Assembly: GCA_930367205.1 (NCBI GenBank)
Contig: OV884013.1
Span: forward strand, 85,747,333 to 85,811,332
Direction of reading: 5' to 3'
Source of the DNA: Acanthosoma haemorrhoidale
Taxonomy: Eukaryota > Arthropoda > Insecta > Hemiptera > Acanthosomatidae
DNA length: 64,000 bases
Below, piece after piece: positions 27,086 to 40,300 of the stretch. A model generated the notes under the pieces. The model saw nothing but the letters and a program-made list of their open reading frames with translations, had not been told where the DNA came from and made no database searches. The stretch's first letter is position 1. Each line of letters starts with the position of its first letter. The translations under genes and the position numbers were made by a program.

Positions 27086-28625
27086 GTAAGTATAGTCCCA
27101 GGTCTGGAGTCAAAAAAAGTCACTTATATGAGTATTCAGACTCGCATACATCTCTTATCAGTTAAGACTTGACTAAATCCAAGTCAAGTGTGTTGCATGG
27201 AATGGTTAGGGGCTTCATAATTTATTGTAATCCTACTCTCCTACTCCACTGTATAGCGGTATAGTATAATTTAGCGACGGTATTAACTCCCATTCTTCCA
27301 CCCCGTCTTAAAATGTTAAGTCATATTAGGACCAGGAATACTTTACGCTTGGCTTAGCTTACTAGAACTTAAAAAAATCCAAAACCAATTCCAAATCAAT
27401 ATGTCAAGGTTTTCACAAAACACCAATGATACCTTATAGGATTTCGCTGCATGACTAATCAACCAACCCCAGCCCCACCCAAAATCCACTTCGTTAAATT
27501 AAAAAAAGAATAATTGCATCACATAATTGCAACGATCCAATAATCCTTAATAATACCTGTCCCCTATAGTTTCCACTAATTCCCTTCCTTGGTATTTCTG
27601 TCCATTCTACCTGCATTTACTTACAATGTTTACATTCCTATTCATATAAATTAGCTTCCAATATAACACGATTGTGTATTTAGACCTCTCACTGGAGAAA
27701 AAAATACTTCTTCTATATAACTTTATAATTAAAATAATTGAACCCACTATGCTACCAACGCACTGTTCACATACTGTTAATAATTAATTTGATACCCTAC
27801 TAAATATTTTATATGTTTTTTTTCAACACAATTTTCAACCAACGAAGCCATAAAAAGTGGATCAACCAATCAATATTACTAAATTAATGGTTTCGTTGTG
27901 GCAGGAAAAAAGTTTTTATCACAATTTTGAACGTTTCTTTTGTAACTACAATCTACCTTGTAATTCCTTACACATGTTACCATAGTATTGGTCAAAAAGT
28001 TGAGGTTTATCAAAGGTTAATTAAATTAAGCATAAGAAATTTTTTTTTTTATGGAGTTGGCATTATGTTTCGTTTCACTGAGCTATCATTTGGGTTCCTT
28101 CGCGTAAAGTTTCATGTATAACAGGAGAATAACAGATATAACAGGAGCTAATTGAAATACATGAAGTTCTGATTTTGAAAAAAAATACCATAAAAATAGC
28201 ACCCGAATTGATTTACTGTCATATTTACTAGCCTGAAAGCATCAACAACACCTATAATATTAAGTGATTATGAGAAGAATTCCAACCCTTTCGAATTTAT
28301 CAATCTTTGGTCGGTAGTGGTTCACACTAATTACGATAATAACAAATAATTATATCAGTAAAGCACTGATACATGTAATTTGTAAATCATATATAAAATT
28401 AAAGCAATTCTCTTTTACTTCATGAATCAAGTGGACCTCAATTACTTATGATCTCCGTCTCGTGCCGATAATGACTCGTCACTGGTTATGTGGGCGCTTC
28501 ACGCCGTTCATTTGATGACTGGCTGTGGGAGTCAAACGGATCTTACGATAGCCAACGCATTCGCTTTCTCTATTCTCGTAGTATATCATTAAAATGTATT
28601 GTACATGTAATGATGTCCGACAGAT
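27086..28625. other. Non-coding AT-rich stretch
   Basis: No gene or repeat is recognised. If the exon at 27060 is real, this is the start of its intron. Confidence 0.4.
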
Positions 28626-29094
28626 ACCTACTCTCCATGGCTTCCGACATGGACGAAAAGTTCGAGCTCCCCACCATCACCGAAGCCATCAGACGACGTC
28701 ACATCAAGTTCTTTGACTCGATGAAGCACAGTCTAAACCCTCTCTTCCGAGACATGGCACCACCACCGCTACCGGCACGATAGCAACTCACAAGATCGAG
28801 TAAAGCAGAAGAAATGGTTGACATCACGGTGCTTTGCCCACCAACAACAAGCCTCTAAGGGGCACCCTCATTGATATCAGACTAACTACGACTGCACTAC
28901 ATGCCTAGAGAAGACTCTAGGCCCAGCCACCAGTGGACTCTCACCACTGTACCGTAACAATCAACCTCCACCGAGGATTCCCACACTCCTTACTCCTCTC
29001 ACACCACCTTCAAGCAGGTCCTCCTAGTACAAGGATCATCCTAAAATTCTAACTAGAGAGCTTAGGGTAAAAAAAAAAAAATAACCTACTCTCC
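28626..29094 (+). mobile_element. 5'-truncated non-LTR retrotransposon insertion with 11-bp target duplication
   Basis: ACCTACTCTCC occurs at 28626-28636 and again at 29084-29094, immediately after a poly(A) (29069-29081). Between them lies the 3' end of a non-LTR element. The first 49 codons (28637-28783) encode MASDMDEKFELPTITEAI followed by RRRHIKFFDSMKHSLNPLF, a typical post-polymerase tail of Jockey/CR1-type reverse transcriptases. A 3' untranslated part then shares long landmarks with the tails at 9.9, 10.1 and 46.3 kb. The longer open frame that starts at 28490 therefore fuses host flank to the element and is not a gene. Identity of the clade is inferred. Confidence 0.8.
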
Positions 29095-31395
29095 TGAAAC
29101 TTAAACCAAAAGTCCGTCTACTAAATAATACGGAAATAAAACTATTTTTTTAAAAGAAAATCGGAAACTTTTTTTATCCTATAACTATTATTCAAAGGAC
29201 AATACCTTATGTTTTCTGATTCAACCATTTTGGTATTCTCATTCTCACGGAGACTTATATGGAGATATAGACATGGAGGTACAGGAATGAAAATATTGTC
29301 AAATAATGGTGGAACAATCCATCACCCAGAATTGACTATTCGTCGCAAAACTATTGATATTGTAACGATTCTTTAAAAAAAGACCCCTTCTTTAACTGAT
29401 TGCACCTCAATCAAAAAATGGATATTAAAAAATATAAGATTAGGTAGTTTCTTGGAATGTTTCAAAATATGTAGGTAGATATTTAACAGCGACTATTATT
29501 CCCAAACGGCTGGTAATAAATATAAATGTAACAGCAAAACCGAGAATAACCGAATGCCCCCGAGATTCGGGTTTAACCCTGACCGAAATTGGAGATAAGG
29601 TTTTGGGGCCTAAAAAGTGATTAAAACGACTTAGTAGGGACATTGTTTTAGAAAATATTGATCTAATTGAAGCAGTTTAAACATATACTTATACCTACAA
29701 CTTTAAATGATACAACCCCTTGAAGAGACTTAAGATGTGGATGTTATAAAGGTACCGTTGCAAAAAATAAAAACTTTATTATCAAGAACACAATTCTGAA
29801 TTGTTCTTGTATCCATGGATAGGGTCATAGACTTGAAAGATAAATTTTTGATGTGAAAATAGACTTTTTGATACACGTAGGTTGACGGAACGACAGTTCT
29901 ACCAAAAACATCCCTTACCAATAAAATAGTTTAAGATTTGAGCAGATTCTTTTGATTACTTATGAAATTAATATATTCAAAGAATTATTAATAAAAAAAA
30001 TCAGCTAATTCAAAAAACAAAAACCTTGCCTCAACCCTTTCTCTCAAAAAGTCTACTAACCAAGAAACTGAATCATCTGAAATAGAATTTACTAGAAATT
30101 TATGATATAATGATGCTCGATAAAGTGGTGACAATCGACGACAAACTTACAAACCTTCCAAACACAACAGTTTATAAAATATATACATATTATGTATATA
30201 TGTGTAAAATATAGGAATATTATATACCTATAAAATAGTTACAAATTTAAATTACCAAAGGAGCTTTCTCATGTTGCCAATGAATAGTTTTTATAATTCA
30301 AATCCCTAGTCTTCGATTCAATAGCATTCCATCCTTAGTTGGAGAACATAATGACGTAAAATTAAAAATACATTACAATAATAGATAATGATATAATATA
30401 ACAATCGACCCGGAATCATTTTAGGTGATTATCTTCACAGCAGAGCATGTATTTTTTTCGTTGTTCAAGCAGAAGAATTTCTTAATAATAAAAACACAAG
30501 TTTTTGCAACCGTAGTAAAGCGCTCCGACGCCTGAAAAACAGGAGTCGTGAAAATTCAAATTTAACATACCCGAAGGTTAACTGTTGATTTGTTTTTTGC
30601 GGTCAGTTGAGTCAACAGGTGATAATAACAAATATTATCTCTCTGAGCGGTCTTCTATTTCCTGTTCGCAACCGGTTTTTGGTTTTGTAAGACAGTGGTC
30701 TTGTAAGGGTCCGCAAACCTCATAATAAATACGACGCTTAAAAATTATTTATAGCATCTCTAAACAAGCTTTTATGAATTAAATCGCGATCGTAAAGATA
30801 CATCTTACGTAAAAAATTAATAAAATAGTAAATTGCGCAATTATATCTATATTAAAAAGAAACAAACAAGGGATGTTAGCAATAAAATACAGCTACGATT
30901 ATAGCACCACAACCTTGTTATTCAGAGTTAGAACTCTCATAATTGTCACGATTTGAATTCGGTTAGCAGATAATGCGTTTATTGCAATACTTTTACAGTT
31001 TCAATGTTAACTTAAAGAAGAGAAGATTGGGGTTTTTATACTGTAGGATCCGTGCTCTCATTCACCCATGGACAAGATCTTAGATTAAAGATTAATCATT
31101 ACAAATTCCATGAATCCTAGTAAGTAAATTATTGTCATAATAATTTCAATGAATGACGGGTACGATAGAGGAGCTACCTATTAAAGACATTCTGAAGAAT
31201 GTGGGCTTAGAAAGAATAATAGCTGGGTTGATCTGGCAATGAAACACTTAATTTGTCTACCCACCTCTATAATCGTATTTTACCCTCGAGCGGAGCATGT
31301 TGTTACTTTAAAGGAGGAATTATTGGCGTAATTATTTTTATTAGACCAGTTTTCAGCACAAGGCTTTTTCCAACTAATGATATGATAAAGCCGGC
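29095..31395. other. Non-coding AT-rich stretch
   Basis: No gene or repeat is recognised. Short frames at 29440-29643 and 29730-29921 (minus) have no support. Confidence 0.5.
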
Positions 31396-32129
31396 TAGTG
31401 TGGACATTTATATAATAATAATAATGAAATTCCTTTATTGTGCTAAAATTACAATCTGCCTTTGCTAGGCAATAAGTAATTAAGATATACGATCATTCAT
31501 ACCATATTTACATTTCGTCATTCACTCGCTCATTCATTCAGGACATGATTGGAGAAACTGGCCATTGCCAGGACTCCCACTGTCACTTGATTATAGCAGG
31601 TCACGAGGCCACTGCCGTTTCAGTCTCCGAGGAGGATTATAGGGATGAGTGACGCAGTGCAGTGACTGTGCTACAGGATTAGGGTGGTTGGAAAGGCTAC
31701 TGTGGAATTTCGTAAACTTGGAAGGGATGAGTTCTAGAATGTAGGGTATATTAAGGTCGTTATGAAGGGTTTTGTTGCTGACATAATAAGGGGCATTTAC
31801 TACTGTTCTCAGGACTTTTGATTGAAAGGATTGGATACGCTTGATGTTCGACTTTTTTGCTGTCCCCCATAGCTCTATTCCGTATGTCCAGATTGGTTTA
31901 AGTATAACTTTGTAGATTAGTAGTTTATTTTCTATTGAGAGATGGAAGTAGTCTGTATAGTTGTCCAAAGCGTCTGTTTAGGTGGGTTCCAGGTCAGTCG
32001 TTTATCGAGATGGAAGCCTAAATACCGTACTGTCTCGGATACAGGGAGAGGAATAGAATTAAAATAAACTAGTGGACAAGACTTACGACAAAGGGTGAAG
32101 GTAATGTGGGAACATAGTGTGGACATTTA
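31396..32129 (-). mobile_element. 5'-truncated Jockey-like retrotransposon with 15-bp target duplication
   Basis: TAGTGTGGACATTTA occurs at 31396-31410 and at 32115-32129, exactly bracketing a minus-strand non-LTR 3' end of about 704 bp. On the minus strand the element ends with AATAAA just before a short (ATT)n tail (31411-31425) in place of poly(A), as some Jockey-group elements do. The perfect duplication implies a fairly recent or well-preserved insertion, though the coding part is broken. Confidence 0.88.
31591..32114 (-). pseudogene. Jockey-type reverse transcriptase C-terminus, frameshifted
   Basis: The upstream frame (32126-31932) carries VRYLGFHLDKRLTWNPP, the conserved YLG..LD..L.W block after the YADD region. 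The next frame (31968-31591) carries NKLLIYKVILKPIWTYGIEL followed by WGTAKKSNIKRIQSFQSKVL and NAPYYVSNKTLHNDLNIP. These are standard Jockey-clade signatures in the right order. The two parts are in different frames with a small gap near 31970, where the residues joining LTW to the LSIENKLLIYK block are shortened. The polymerase catalytic core and endonuclease were never copied. Not functional. The apparent start of the first frame lies inside the target-site duplication, so it is not an element start. Confidence 0.88.
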
Positions 32130-33932
32130 ACGAACTATTCAACTCCGAGGTTTCAGAGAAGAGACAAAGGAAATCAAGTGGACCCATTTGTTCCGAAATT
32201 TATTTATGGGCGACGATTTGACATGTTACATATGTCGTATCAGGTCATGATAACAATAAAATGTAAGGGAGTTGTAAGATAGAGATAAAATATTTTGAGA
32301 AATTTATTAACAAGAATAAATATAAAGGCAAATTCAATTCATAAAATGGTTGATAGGTTTGAAATGGAAACAAGGTCACTGGATACACTTTACAAAGTCC
32401 TGTCTGTAACCATAATCAAAAGGTTGTCCACGTGGGCCGAACCATTACTGGTGGGGTATCTTGTGGTTTCAGGCCAGCCATATTGGGTGTACATCATATA
32501 TTCTAAGCCGAGAAGGCAGATGTTGGAAAATTGCTAGTTTAACTCGATGCATTATGCCTTCTGTTCATGGACTTGAGGTAAGTCATCTAACACAACTGCA
32601 TCATCCACTATCAAACTCTCCAATCTTATTTCTTGATAGATTTGATCAATCTTGGAAAACTAATAAAGTTTATGCTCTAAGTTCATAATTACCAGTGAAA
32701 TTAGATAAAAGTTGGGTTTTTTTAGTGGAGGGGAATCTGCTTTGCTTGATGAAAATATGTTAGATTCCCTTCAGATTTATTTATACATGACTATGTCGAT
32801 AAATTGTTTTGAGTAAGTACGTAACTCATATACTTGAAACTTGCAAAAATAAGCGACCTCATACCGGGTTTAGTTTCTGGTGAAAAATGTATAGTATAAA
32901 GGATGCGTTATAAGTGTTTACATCAGGTACAACATGTGTACAGGCGTTCATAGACGCCACCCATGGACAAATATAATGAAAATCTAATTTTTTTTTTTTA
33001 AATCATAATTTTAATTCATTCACAAGTACAGTTTAATATTTTTGCATAAGTAGGCAGTTGGGGAAATTGCTATAGCGTGATGCTTACCGCTAAACCTAAC
33101 CTAGATTAGTTGCTGAGTACAATCACCAAGGGGAGGATTGTTGCCCCCTATCGACTCCCAGAGGACAGTGGCACCTGTTATCAGAAATGCTTATTGCTAA
33201 GGGGGAGCAGGGGGCACGTGCCCGCGACCCCCGGAAGTGAGGAAGTGATCACTGGGGTGAGCAATGAGCTATTAACCTGTTCTATTACTGTTTAATGTGT
33301 TAGGGGGTTTCTCTCCCCCTTGTGGCAGCCCCTTCATATGTCAACAGGTCGTAATTGATTCCATTGTGTAACTTCGCCATTTGTACCTTTTCACAAGGAG
33401 TGTTACTTCTACGGAAAGTGCTTTAGAATTTTAACCAACTTTTAACTCAACCAACTCATTTTTTATTCGCTAATGTCAACACATGGGATTCGTATGAATA
33501 TCCAAATCAATGGGATCGAAAGTTATTTATATTTTATTGACAATTAACCGACCGTCCCCTGTGGAGACCCGGGTTCGAACTGCTCTCCCTTGGATTTGTT
33601 CGTTGGGGGTCTGGTCGAGGTTAGTTCGCTTTAGTGGGAATAAGTTAGTAGCTACTTGGATAAAACCGTAGCGAATCCGATTAACAAAACAGAATGTAAG
33701 GTTGACTATTCCTGTTGGTCATGATTCCAAAATACCTGAACAGGCGGACTGACGAACGGCCATGGATGAATGCGTGTACATATTCATAACAGTTTCTGCA
33801 TATTACTTAAAGATAAAAGATAGTGAACAGGGAGGAATTTTAAGCCGGAACTTTCTGATCTCCGTCCAGGCGCCCTTTCCATCTGAGATATCCCCCTATT
33901 GAGCCTACTGTGTCTAATAGCTTATTAGATTA
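32130..33932. other. Non-coding stretch with a GC-rich patch
   Basis: No gene is recognised. At 33110-33330 there is a GC-rich patch with runs of G and C around GGGGGCACGTGCCCGCGACC, a composition often seen near hAT-type termini, but no termini or duplications were found. A short stretch near 33090 (AACCTAACCTAG) resembles arthropod telomere units but is too short to matter. Confidence 0.4.
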
Positions 33933-34358
33933 TAGTAGAGCTTTACTAGTCCGACTCTCTGAGTAATCCGATCATCTCTTGGCCCTCGTTGTTTTCTTAA
34001 TACTCTCGGATCCCCAAGCGACTGGACCGGCCCCAGATGTGGAAAAATCACCGCAGAAATTTCGATTTCGGGTGAAAAGCTTTCATCTGACGTTGCTGGG
34101 GTGAAAGTAATCCTCGATAAGTTTAAACAACTTGCTATAGAAAATAACCTGTTTCAGGAGCAAGTTGACAAAACTGGCCTAAATTATAAACTGCTCTCCA
34201 ATTAAACATTGACATCGAAAACAGAAAAAAAAAAAAATATTTCTAACATATAAATTTTTAATAAAGTTCTTTATCTATATATAGAAATAAAATAATCCAA
34301 GATTTTAGCTGTTCCGACCTACCTCACGGTCCCCGCTCGGGTTAACGAGGTTCTATTG
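33933..34358 (+). mobile_element. Internally deleted pogo/Tigger-like element
   Basis: The left end TAGTAGAGCTTTACTAGTCC and the right end read inward, CAATAGAACCTCGTTAACCC, are imperfect inverted repeats of the pogo/Tigger style (roughly two thirds identical over 21 bp). Both are flanked by TA (33931-33932 and 34359-34360). At 426 bp it is far shorter than an autonomous element (usually over 2 kb) and keeps only a transposase scrap, so it is a deletion derivative that could only have moved in trans. Confidence 0.6.
34056..34205 (+). pseudogene. Fragment of a pogo/jerky-type (CENP-B-like) transposase
   Basis: A 49-codon frame encodes EISISGEKLSSDVAGVKVIL, then DKFKQLAIENNLFQEQVDKTGLNYKLL. 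This is the segment between the DNA-binding region and the catalytic domain of pogo/Tigger/jerky transposases (GEKLSAD......F...F......L...Q.YN.DETGL). The motif that normally carries the first catalytic aspartate, NADETGL, is reduced here to VDKTGL, and the frame stops right after. The upstream HTH and the rest of the DDE domain are missing. Non-functional. Confidence 0.7.
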
Positions 34359-37300
34359 TATCTAATATATAATGATAATGAACTATATTTAATATGTTTA
34401 GCTGGTCTCATAAACATCTGGAAGATACTACATTTTTTGAAAGGAGTCTGCATTGAAGTCTATTTAAATTTTTTGAGACGGCGTTGTTTTAGTATTTAAA
34501 TAATGAACATATCGTTTCTAGTATTTGGAATTCGTAGTTTAGCACTACTCAAGTCTACAATTTTCTACTTGCAGCCTACTTCTGTATGCTAGAAGTAAAT
34601 TATTCTTATTCTTTATCGGCTTAGTTAAGCCAACCAGGAAAATTAATGTTATTTTTTTAGCTTTTAACTTTTTTTTTATATTAAAAGGTATGAGAAATAC
34701 ATAGAATATATGGTGACAATTTTATGAAGGATATGCTTAAATGTTTGCATAAATTTTCATTCATAAACGAAACGATAAGCCATAGCGACTCCAGTTATCA
34801 CTCCATCTTTTAATGGCTGTTTTAATGACTTTTGAAATAATAGTCCACTAAAATCATAACTAGGACTTCGAGACCGTTAATTTAAACACTTAAAAAGTAT
34901 TTATTTATAATTTCATGTATTCGATTAGTAATTGAATATTTTTCATAAGGTGACTTTTATTTTTCTGTGGAGCATCTAGTAAAAGTTACATGCGAAATAT
35001 CATCCCTCGACATGAAACTAGGATCGAGAAAAACGTTGTGACTATTGATGACACCTTTTATGACTTTAAGAATAGACAGACACGGTTGAAATCATTAGGG
35101 TTCGGGGTCTTAAATAAATCTATTAATATTGTATAATTATTATATCGTGTCATTCGCCATAGTTTTAATTGTACAAATGCAATTTTACAAGAAAGCACTT
35201 CTTGGTTAACATTGAAGCATTAAAAACCGTTTTACTTTTAAATAAATGAAGTATGATAGAAGGCAAGATGTACTTTAATAATTATTGTGTTAATGTGCCC
35301 TTGAATTGTCATCTAGTGTTGAGATTTCTTCAATTACTCCAAAATCGTTGCTCCGGTAACATAAATCAATAATGATCTACCTCGCCTTTTTACTAAGTTG
35401 AATTGGTCAGGTAGATGCTGTTAAAAACATTTTTCATGAGAATTTATTTTTAATGATTCGGTAAAAAATAAAAATAATCATGGTAATGAGAAAATCGATA
35501 TTTTTTTATTATATCATAAGTGTACACACATACACGCGCACACTTACTAACCGTGTACCACTCCTACAAGAAAATTACAAAGCCTTTCTAGATCCGTCAT
35601 ACATATTTTCATAATATTATTCTTCCGAATAACACTCGGAAAGAGACTCATGTATATTTTGTGAAAATTAGCTTCGAAAAAACACTTGAAGTATCACCCA
35701 AAATATCTTTTATTATTGATATTACATCAAAAGTCGAGGTTTCGCATATGCAGGCGTAAACATAAATTTACATACATAGAATACAATTATATGCAAAACA
35801 CTTAAAATAACAAATAATAAGATTGGAAACAATCAAAAGAATAATCCACAAACAAAATTTTTTTGTTTTAGGACATGTCAACATCAATTAATATTGATAT
35901 AATGGTCATTGATCCACACATAAATACGGTCATTGTAACAACTATGGGAGAATACAAAGAGCTATTTTTGGTATGGTAACAATAATAAATAATATTTTTG
36001 GAAAAACTTTATTTTTGTTTTTAAATAATTTTTACTCAATATAAATGTAAAGAAAGGAGACTTTTTTTATTTCAATTTTCCGCGCTGCTTCTAATGCACG
36101 TGCCATTTTACTGATCACCACTAGATGGAGCTATCAGCATCATTCTAAAAAGAGAGGCGATAGAGAAAGGTTACATTGATAAGAGATACTGAAAGCAATT
36201 AAAGTTGTAATTAGAGTGTGAATAGAAAAGTGATAATTATAAACTGTAATTTTCGTTTCTTTGTTTACAGAGAAATTGATTTCAGTTTATTCCCCCCACC
36301 TTCAATAATTGTCTTACATAAATATAATTTCTTTTCACTTCATGTAATCACATAACACTTCATGTTAGATTGCAGGGGTAAAATACTACTCTATTTTAAT
36401 AATACTGACTTGTAATTGGTCCTTATCTTACAACGTTGATTACAACGTATTAATATTTAATGTTATTAAACATCATGTTGATTATTGGAGACTCACTGAC
36501 TCAAACACATGATAGGATGACTGGGACAGCTCCGACTCGCATGATGACCGCGACAATACGGTGTCACGGTCTGCAGTCGTCCGTTCGAGCTGTGGTCACG
36601 TAGTCACACAGGCACGTAGCACGGATTTATTCTGCTCAATGAGCTGATGTCGTCTAATGGAGAGCCAGGGAAAACGTCGTTTACAGTCTGCTGATTCCCC
36701 TGCCGAAGGAGACATTTCGAGGATCCGACATCTTGGCTTGGGCGCATCACGTACGCCTGACGGTTTCACGCCTGGCTGTGTGACTAAGTAACTTAATCCT
36801 GTACCTGTGCTAATATGTAACTAGTGGAACACGTGACACACGAAAACCACCGGTTCTATAGATCATTATCCTCGCCATTGTTTGTCTACCTTGATAATGA
36901 ACTTAATTGTATATTTTGAACTATATAAAGATTTAATAAATGATGAGTCAATATCGAAAGATACTGTCGATTTGCCATGGGGTTTTTGAATAATTATTAA
37001 ATTAGTGCTAGGTATTTTTGATTGAAATAATTTCATTTGTCAAACCATATCGGGCATTTAAAATCAACTATTGAATTAGGTTTTCTACCTGTGGCTCTCA
37101 AAGCTTTATTTATTTGTAATAGCTCTTACGCTGCCGTCTTTAGTGTCCTTAAATATGGTGAAAAATATGAAATTTGTTTATTAAAGTTGATCTAGGACTA
37201 GATAAATCTTAAACATTTAGACGGACCCCTTTTTTCCTATAGTTCTAGTTATTGTATATTAACCAGAATCTAGTCAGTATATTTCAAAGTCTCGTGGGCA

Positions 37301-40300
37301 CATGCAGACATACATACAAATGACAATCACTTATTACCTGAATGAAATTAGAGCCTCTCCCTTCGGACTCTGCAATCGCTAACAAAAAAGGGACGTATCT
37401 CGCAATAGATAGTTCCATTGGTTATATGTCACCTTATTAGTGACGCACGTGTTATCAGGGCATTCCAAAATTATCACTCTAAGGGCGTAATAAAGAATTT
37501 ATTACTTAAACTGAGATTGTCCCAGTATAACAAGAGATCGCTGTAGAACTATGAAAACAGCAACATTAGTATAAACTTTCCCGTAAGGTCTCTTTAATCA
37601 TAATGGGCTTGTTGATAAAGTGTGTAGGGTTAAAATGAGTCAACACTTTATTAATGTTTGGTCCAAGTTTGAGTAAAAATACTTTTCTTGACTGTCAGTC
37701 ACAGGTGTGTATTTTTTTTTTTAAAGGAATTAAAGATTCGCCTACTATAAAGAAGCTTCCAAAAAAACCCTCTAAAAATCTATGAAACGAAAATTATGTA
37801 TTTATCCATGTCTTTCTTTTAAAAGAAAGAGCCTAAACGGGTGGATTCGGAATTGGTAACAAAGCCGTGGTAATATCCACACGCAACGAAATAGCGGAAG
37901 CCCAGTTTTAAGATAGAAAACCCAAAGAGAAATATGAAAAGGCTATTGAGAGAGGCATTCAATCCAGTTACAAAAAGTGTTCAAGAATCCATCCCATCTA
38001 TTGTGTAATAGAATGACCAAGACAAAGGCAGGAATGACTTTTGCGTGGACTGGCTCTTTGCATGATATCGTTTCTCTTGCAACAATATTATCCTTGTATT
38101 GTATAGAGGTCGGTGATCCTTGCCTTATAAGAAATAGTCTGCCCAGTGGAGGCCTCGATTTCTCAACTACCGAAGAGCTAACCACAAATAAGTTCAAAGC
38201 ATTTTATCTATAAATTTTAGATTTTTTTTTTTTTTTTATTCCGCTGGCCTGTTAATGATCTTTTAATAAAACCTTTTGACGTGTTTTTGTAAGTGTGGAA
38301 TTTGACTCTGAAGAAGTTACCGGAAACCGGAAGAAGTACACTGATCTAAAAAACACTCGATTTCCGGTAGAAAAAGTTACAAAATTTAAATAGTAGAAAG
38401 AGTCCGTTGGGATAATCAATTATCTGTATTTAAAAAGGATGATCGCTCGGTTCGATTGGATTAATTTATTTTTATTATTACTTTCGGAAATGGGTTTATT
38501 CAACAAAGAAGCAATACCATAAATGAAGGCAATAAAAATGGTAATGACTAAACGTAGAAGTAATTACGTTTTAGTAGACTAAAACATTCATGTTGGATTA
38601 AACCAACTGATTAGAAATCAACTGTGCAAATATCAAAATGACTGATTAAGGGAGTGAAAACTGTGGTTACTTCTGACTCCAAAGGCTGAGGTTCTGCATT
38701 AAAACTTTATTTTTTTTATGTCTGTAGGTACACAGACAGTAATAACAAAATTATCTAATCGATTTAATATTTTTAAGTTATTATAAATAATCCAAAACTC
38801 CTCGGAATAAGTCAATTATGAGTTGGTTAACATATCTCTGGTGCAGTATATTCAATTTTCAAACCTGGTTCGTGAAAACAATATGAAATTTTTATTTTTT
38901 GTTTTCCGAAACTAGTAAAAAAGGTGCTTATCCCACTTTACCCTAGCATCACAGATATATAAAAGTGTATAATAAAATGGTTCGTTGGAAAGGGTGATAT
39001 ATTTAGGTTTGAATGAGACAAGATCTCCTTATAGATTTATAGAATATATTTGACGTAATGAGAAAAAACAAAATCCCAGGGCTCTGATCCTTAATTCAGC
39101 TATTAGGGATACAAAGGGGAGTTATAAATATGTTTTAAAAAAAGGAAATATATGTAATTAACCTTGTAGTAACATTTTATGGTAAGTGGAAGTACTCGGC
39201 TTATACAATGTATATTTTATACATTTCGGAGCAGGACTCTCCTCAAACCATTCAAACTAAATAATAATTTACATAAGCACAAATACGTAGGTCATAATTA
39301 TAAATTGTCATTTGATGGTGATTTTTAAATAAAATTTATTACATAACAAAACTGTTCATCTGGCCTGATGTTCTTTCCCTGTCCTTTAGACTTGACGTAC
39401 ACGTCAAAATATTGCCAAATGATGTTTGCTGCGACATCTGTTAAGTAGTTTGCGAACTTCATGCGAGCTTTAATAACCTGTTGCTAGATAGCAGCACTTG
39501 TCAAATAGCTAATAGCGAGAACTGTTTTAAGAATTAAACGTATGCAGATTAATATTCAGAAAATATTAAACCGACTCAAACACAATAGGGGCTTACATTA
39601 CTTAAAAACAAATATGTATACTAGTTGATCTATGGAAATGGAACCTCGCCACTTATTTTTTTCACTATTATAAGATATATATTTATTTTTTTTACCATAA
39701 TTATAACTAAACTGCATTTTCGAAACCCTTAAAAATATCAAAGGACTTATAAAATGAAGGAAACGATATTGAAAGATACTCGCGAAAGTGATTTTCTTAA
39801 AAGCTTGAAATGGTTGTAGATCAACTACTCCTGTTTTTTTTGTTAAAAATATTTTTTATTATTAGTTGAACATTCTTGCTCACTAAAAAATGAATTTCCA
39901 ACAAATAAAAAAGAGCAGAATGAGCACCCCCCCCCCGTATCTTTGTTAAATTAATTAACTCTTAAGTTACAGGAAATATGTTTTGCCTTGCCTCACTTCT
40001 GGTACTTCAAGTTTCTAAATCGTATATTTTTTACATTGATTAACGTGTGAAAATTCCTTGATGCTGTCTTCAGACCTTTAAAAACCAGTTTGGTAAACAC
40101 ATTAAAGACCGGATGGTGCTATTTTCTAACAAGATTTACATAACGATCGCCAGATTTGAACGGGAAGTTTTGTTCATTTTTTTATGATAATTTCACATTT
40201 TCTATAAACCATAAAATTGTAGTTCCTAGCCATCAAATTTTACTGCGGCCGGGCTTGTTTGACGTAGGTGGCAGTCACCTTGTACGTGAACAATTTGATT

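Noticed and set aside
26697..27165. Four overlapping open frames on both strands over CpG island B
   Set aside because: GC-rich DNA has few stop codons; none resembles a protein family, and the region reads better as a promoter with a short exon.
33080..33100. Telomere-like CCTAA units
   Set aside because: Only two units; far too short to be an interstitial telomere.
33150..33330. Possible hAT element suggested by G/C runs and CAGTGGCAC
   Set aside because: No matching opposite end and no 8-bp duplication were found.
37943..38213. Fully overlapping sense and antisense frames of about 80 codons
   Set aside because: No family resemblance, splice signals or start context on either strand.
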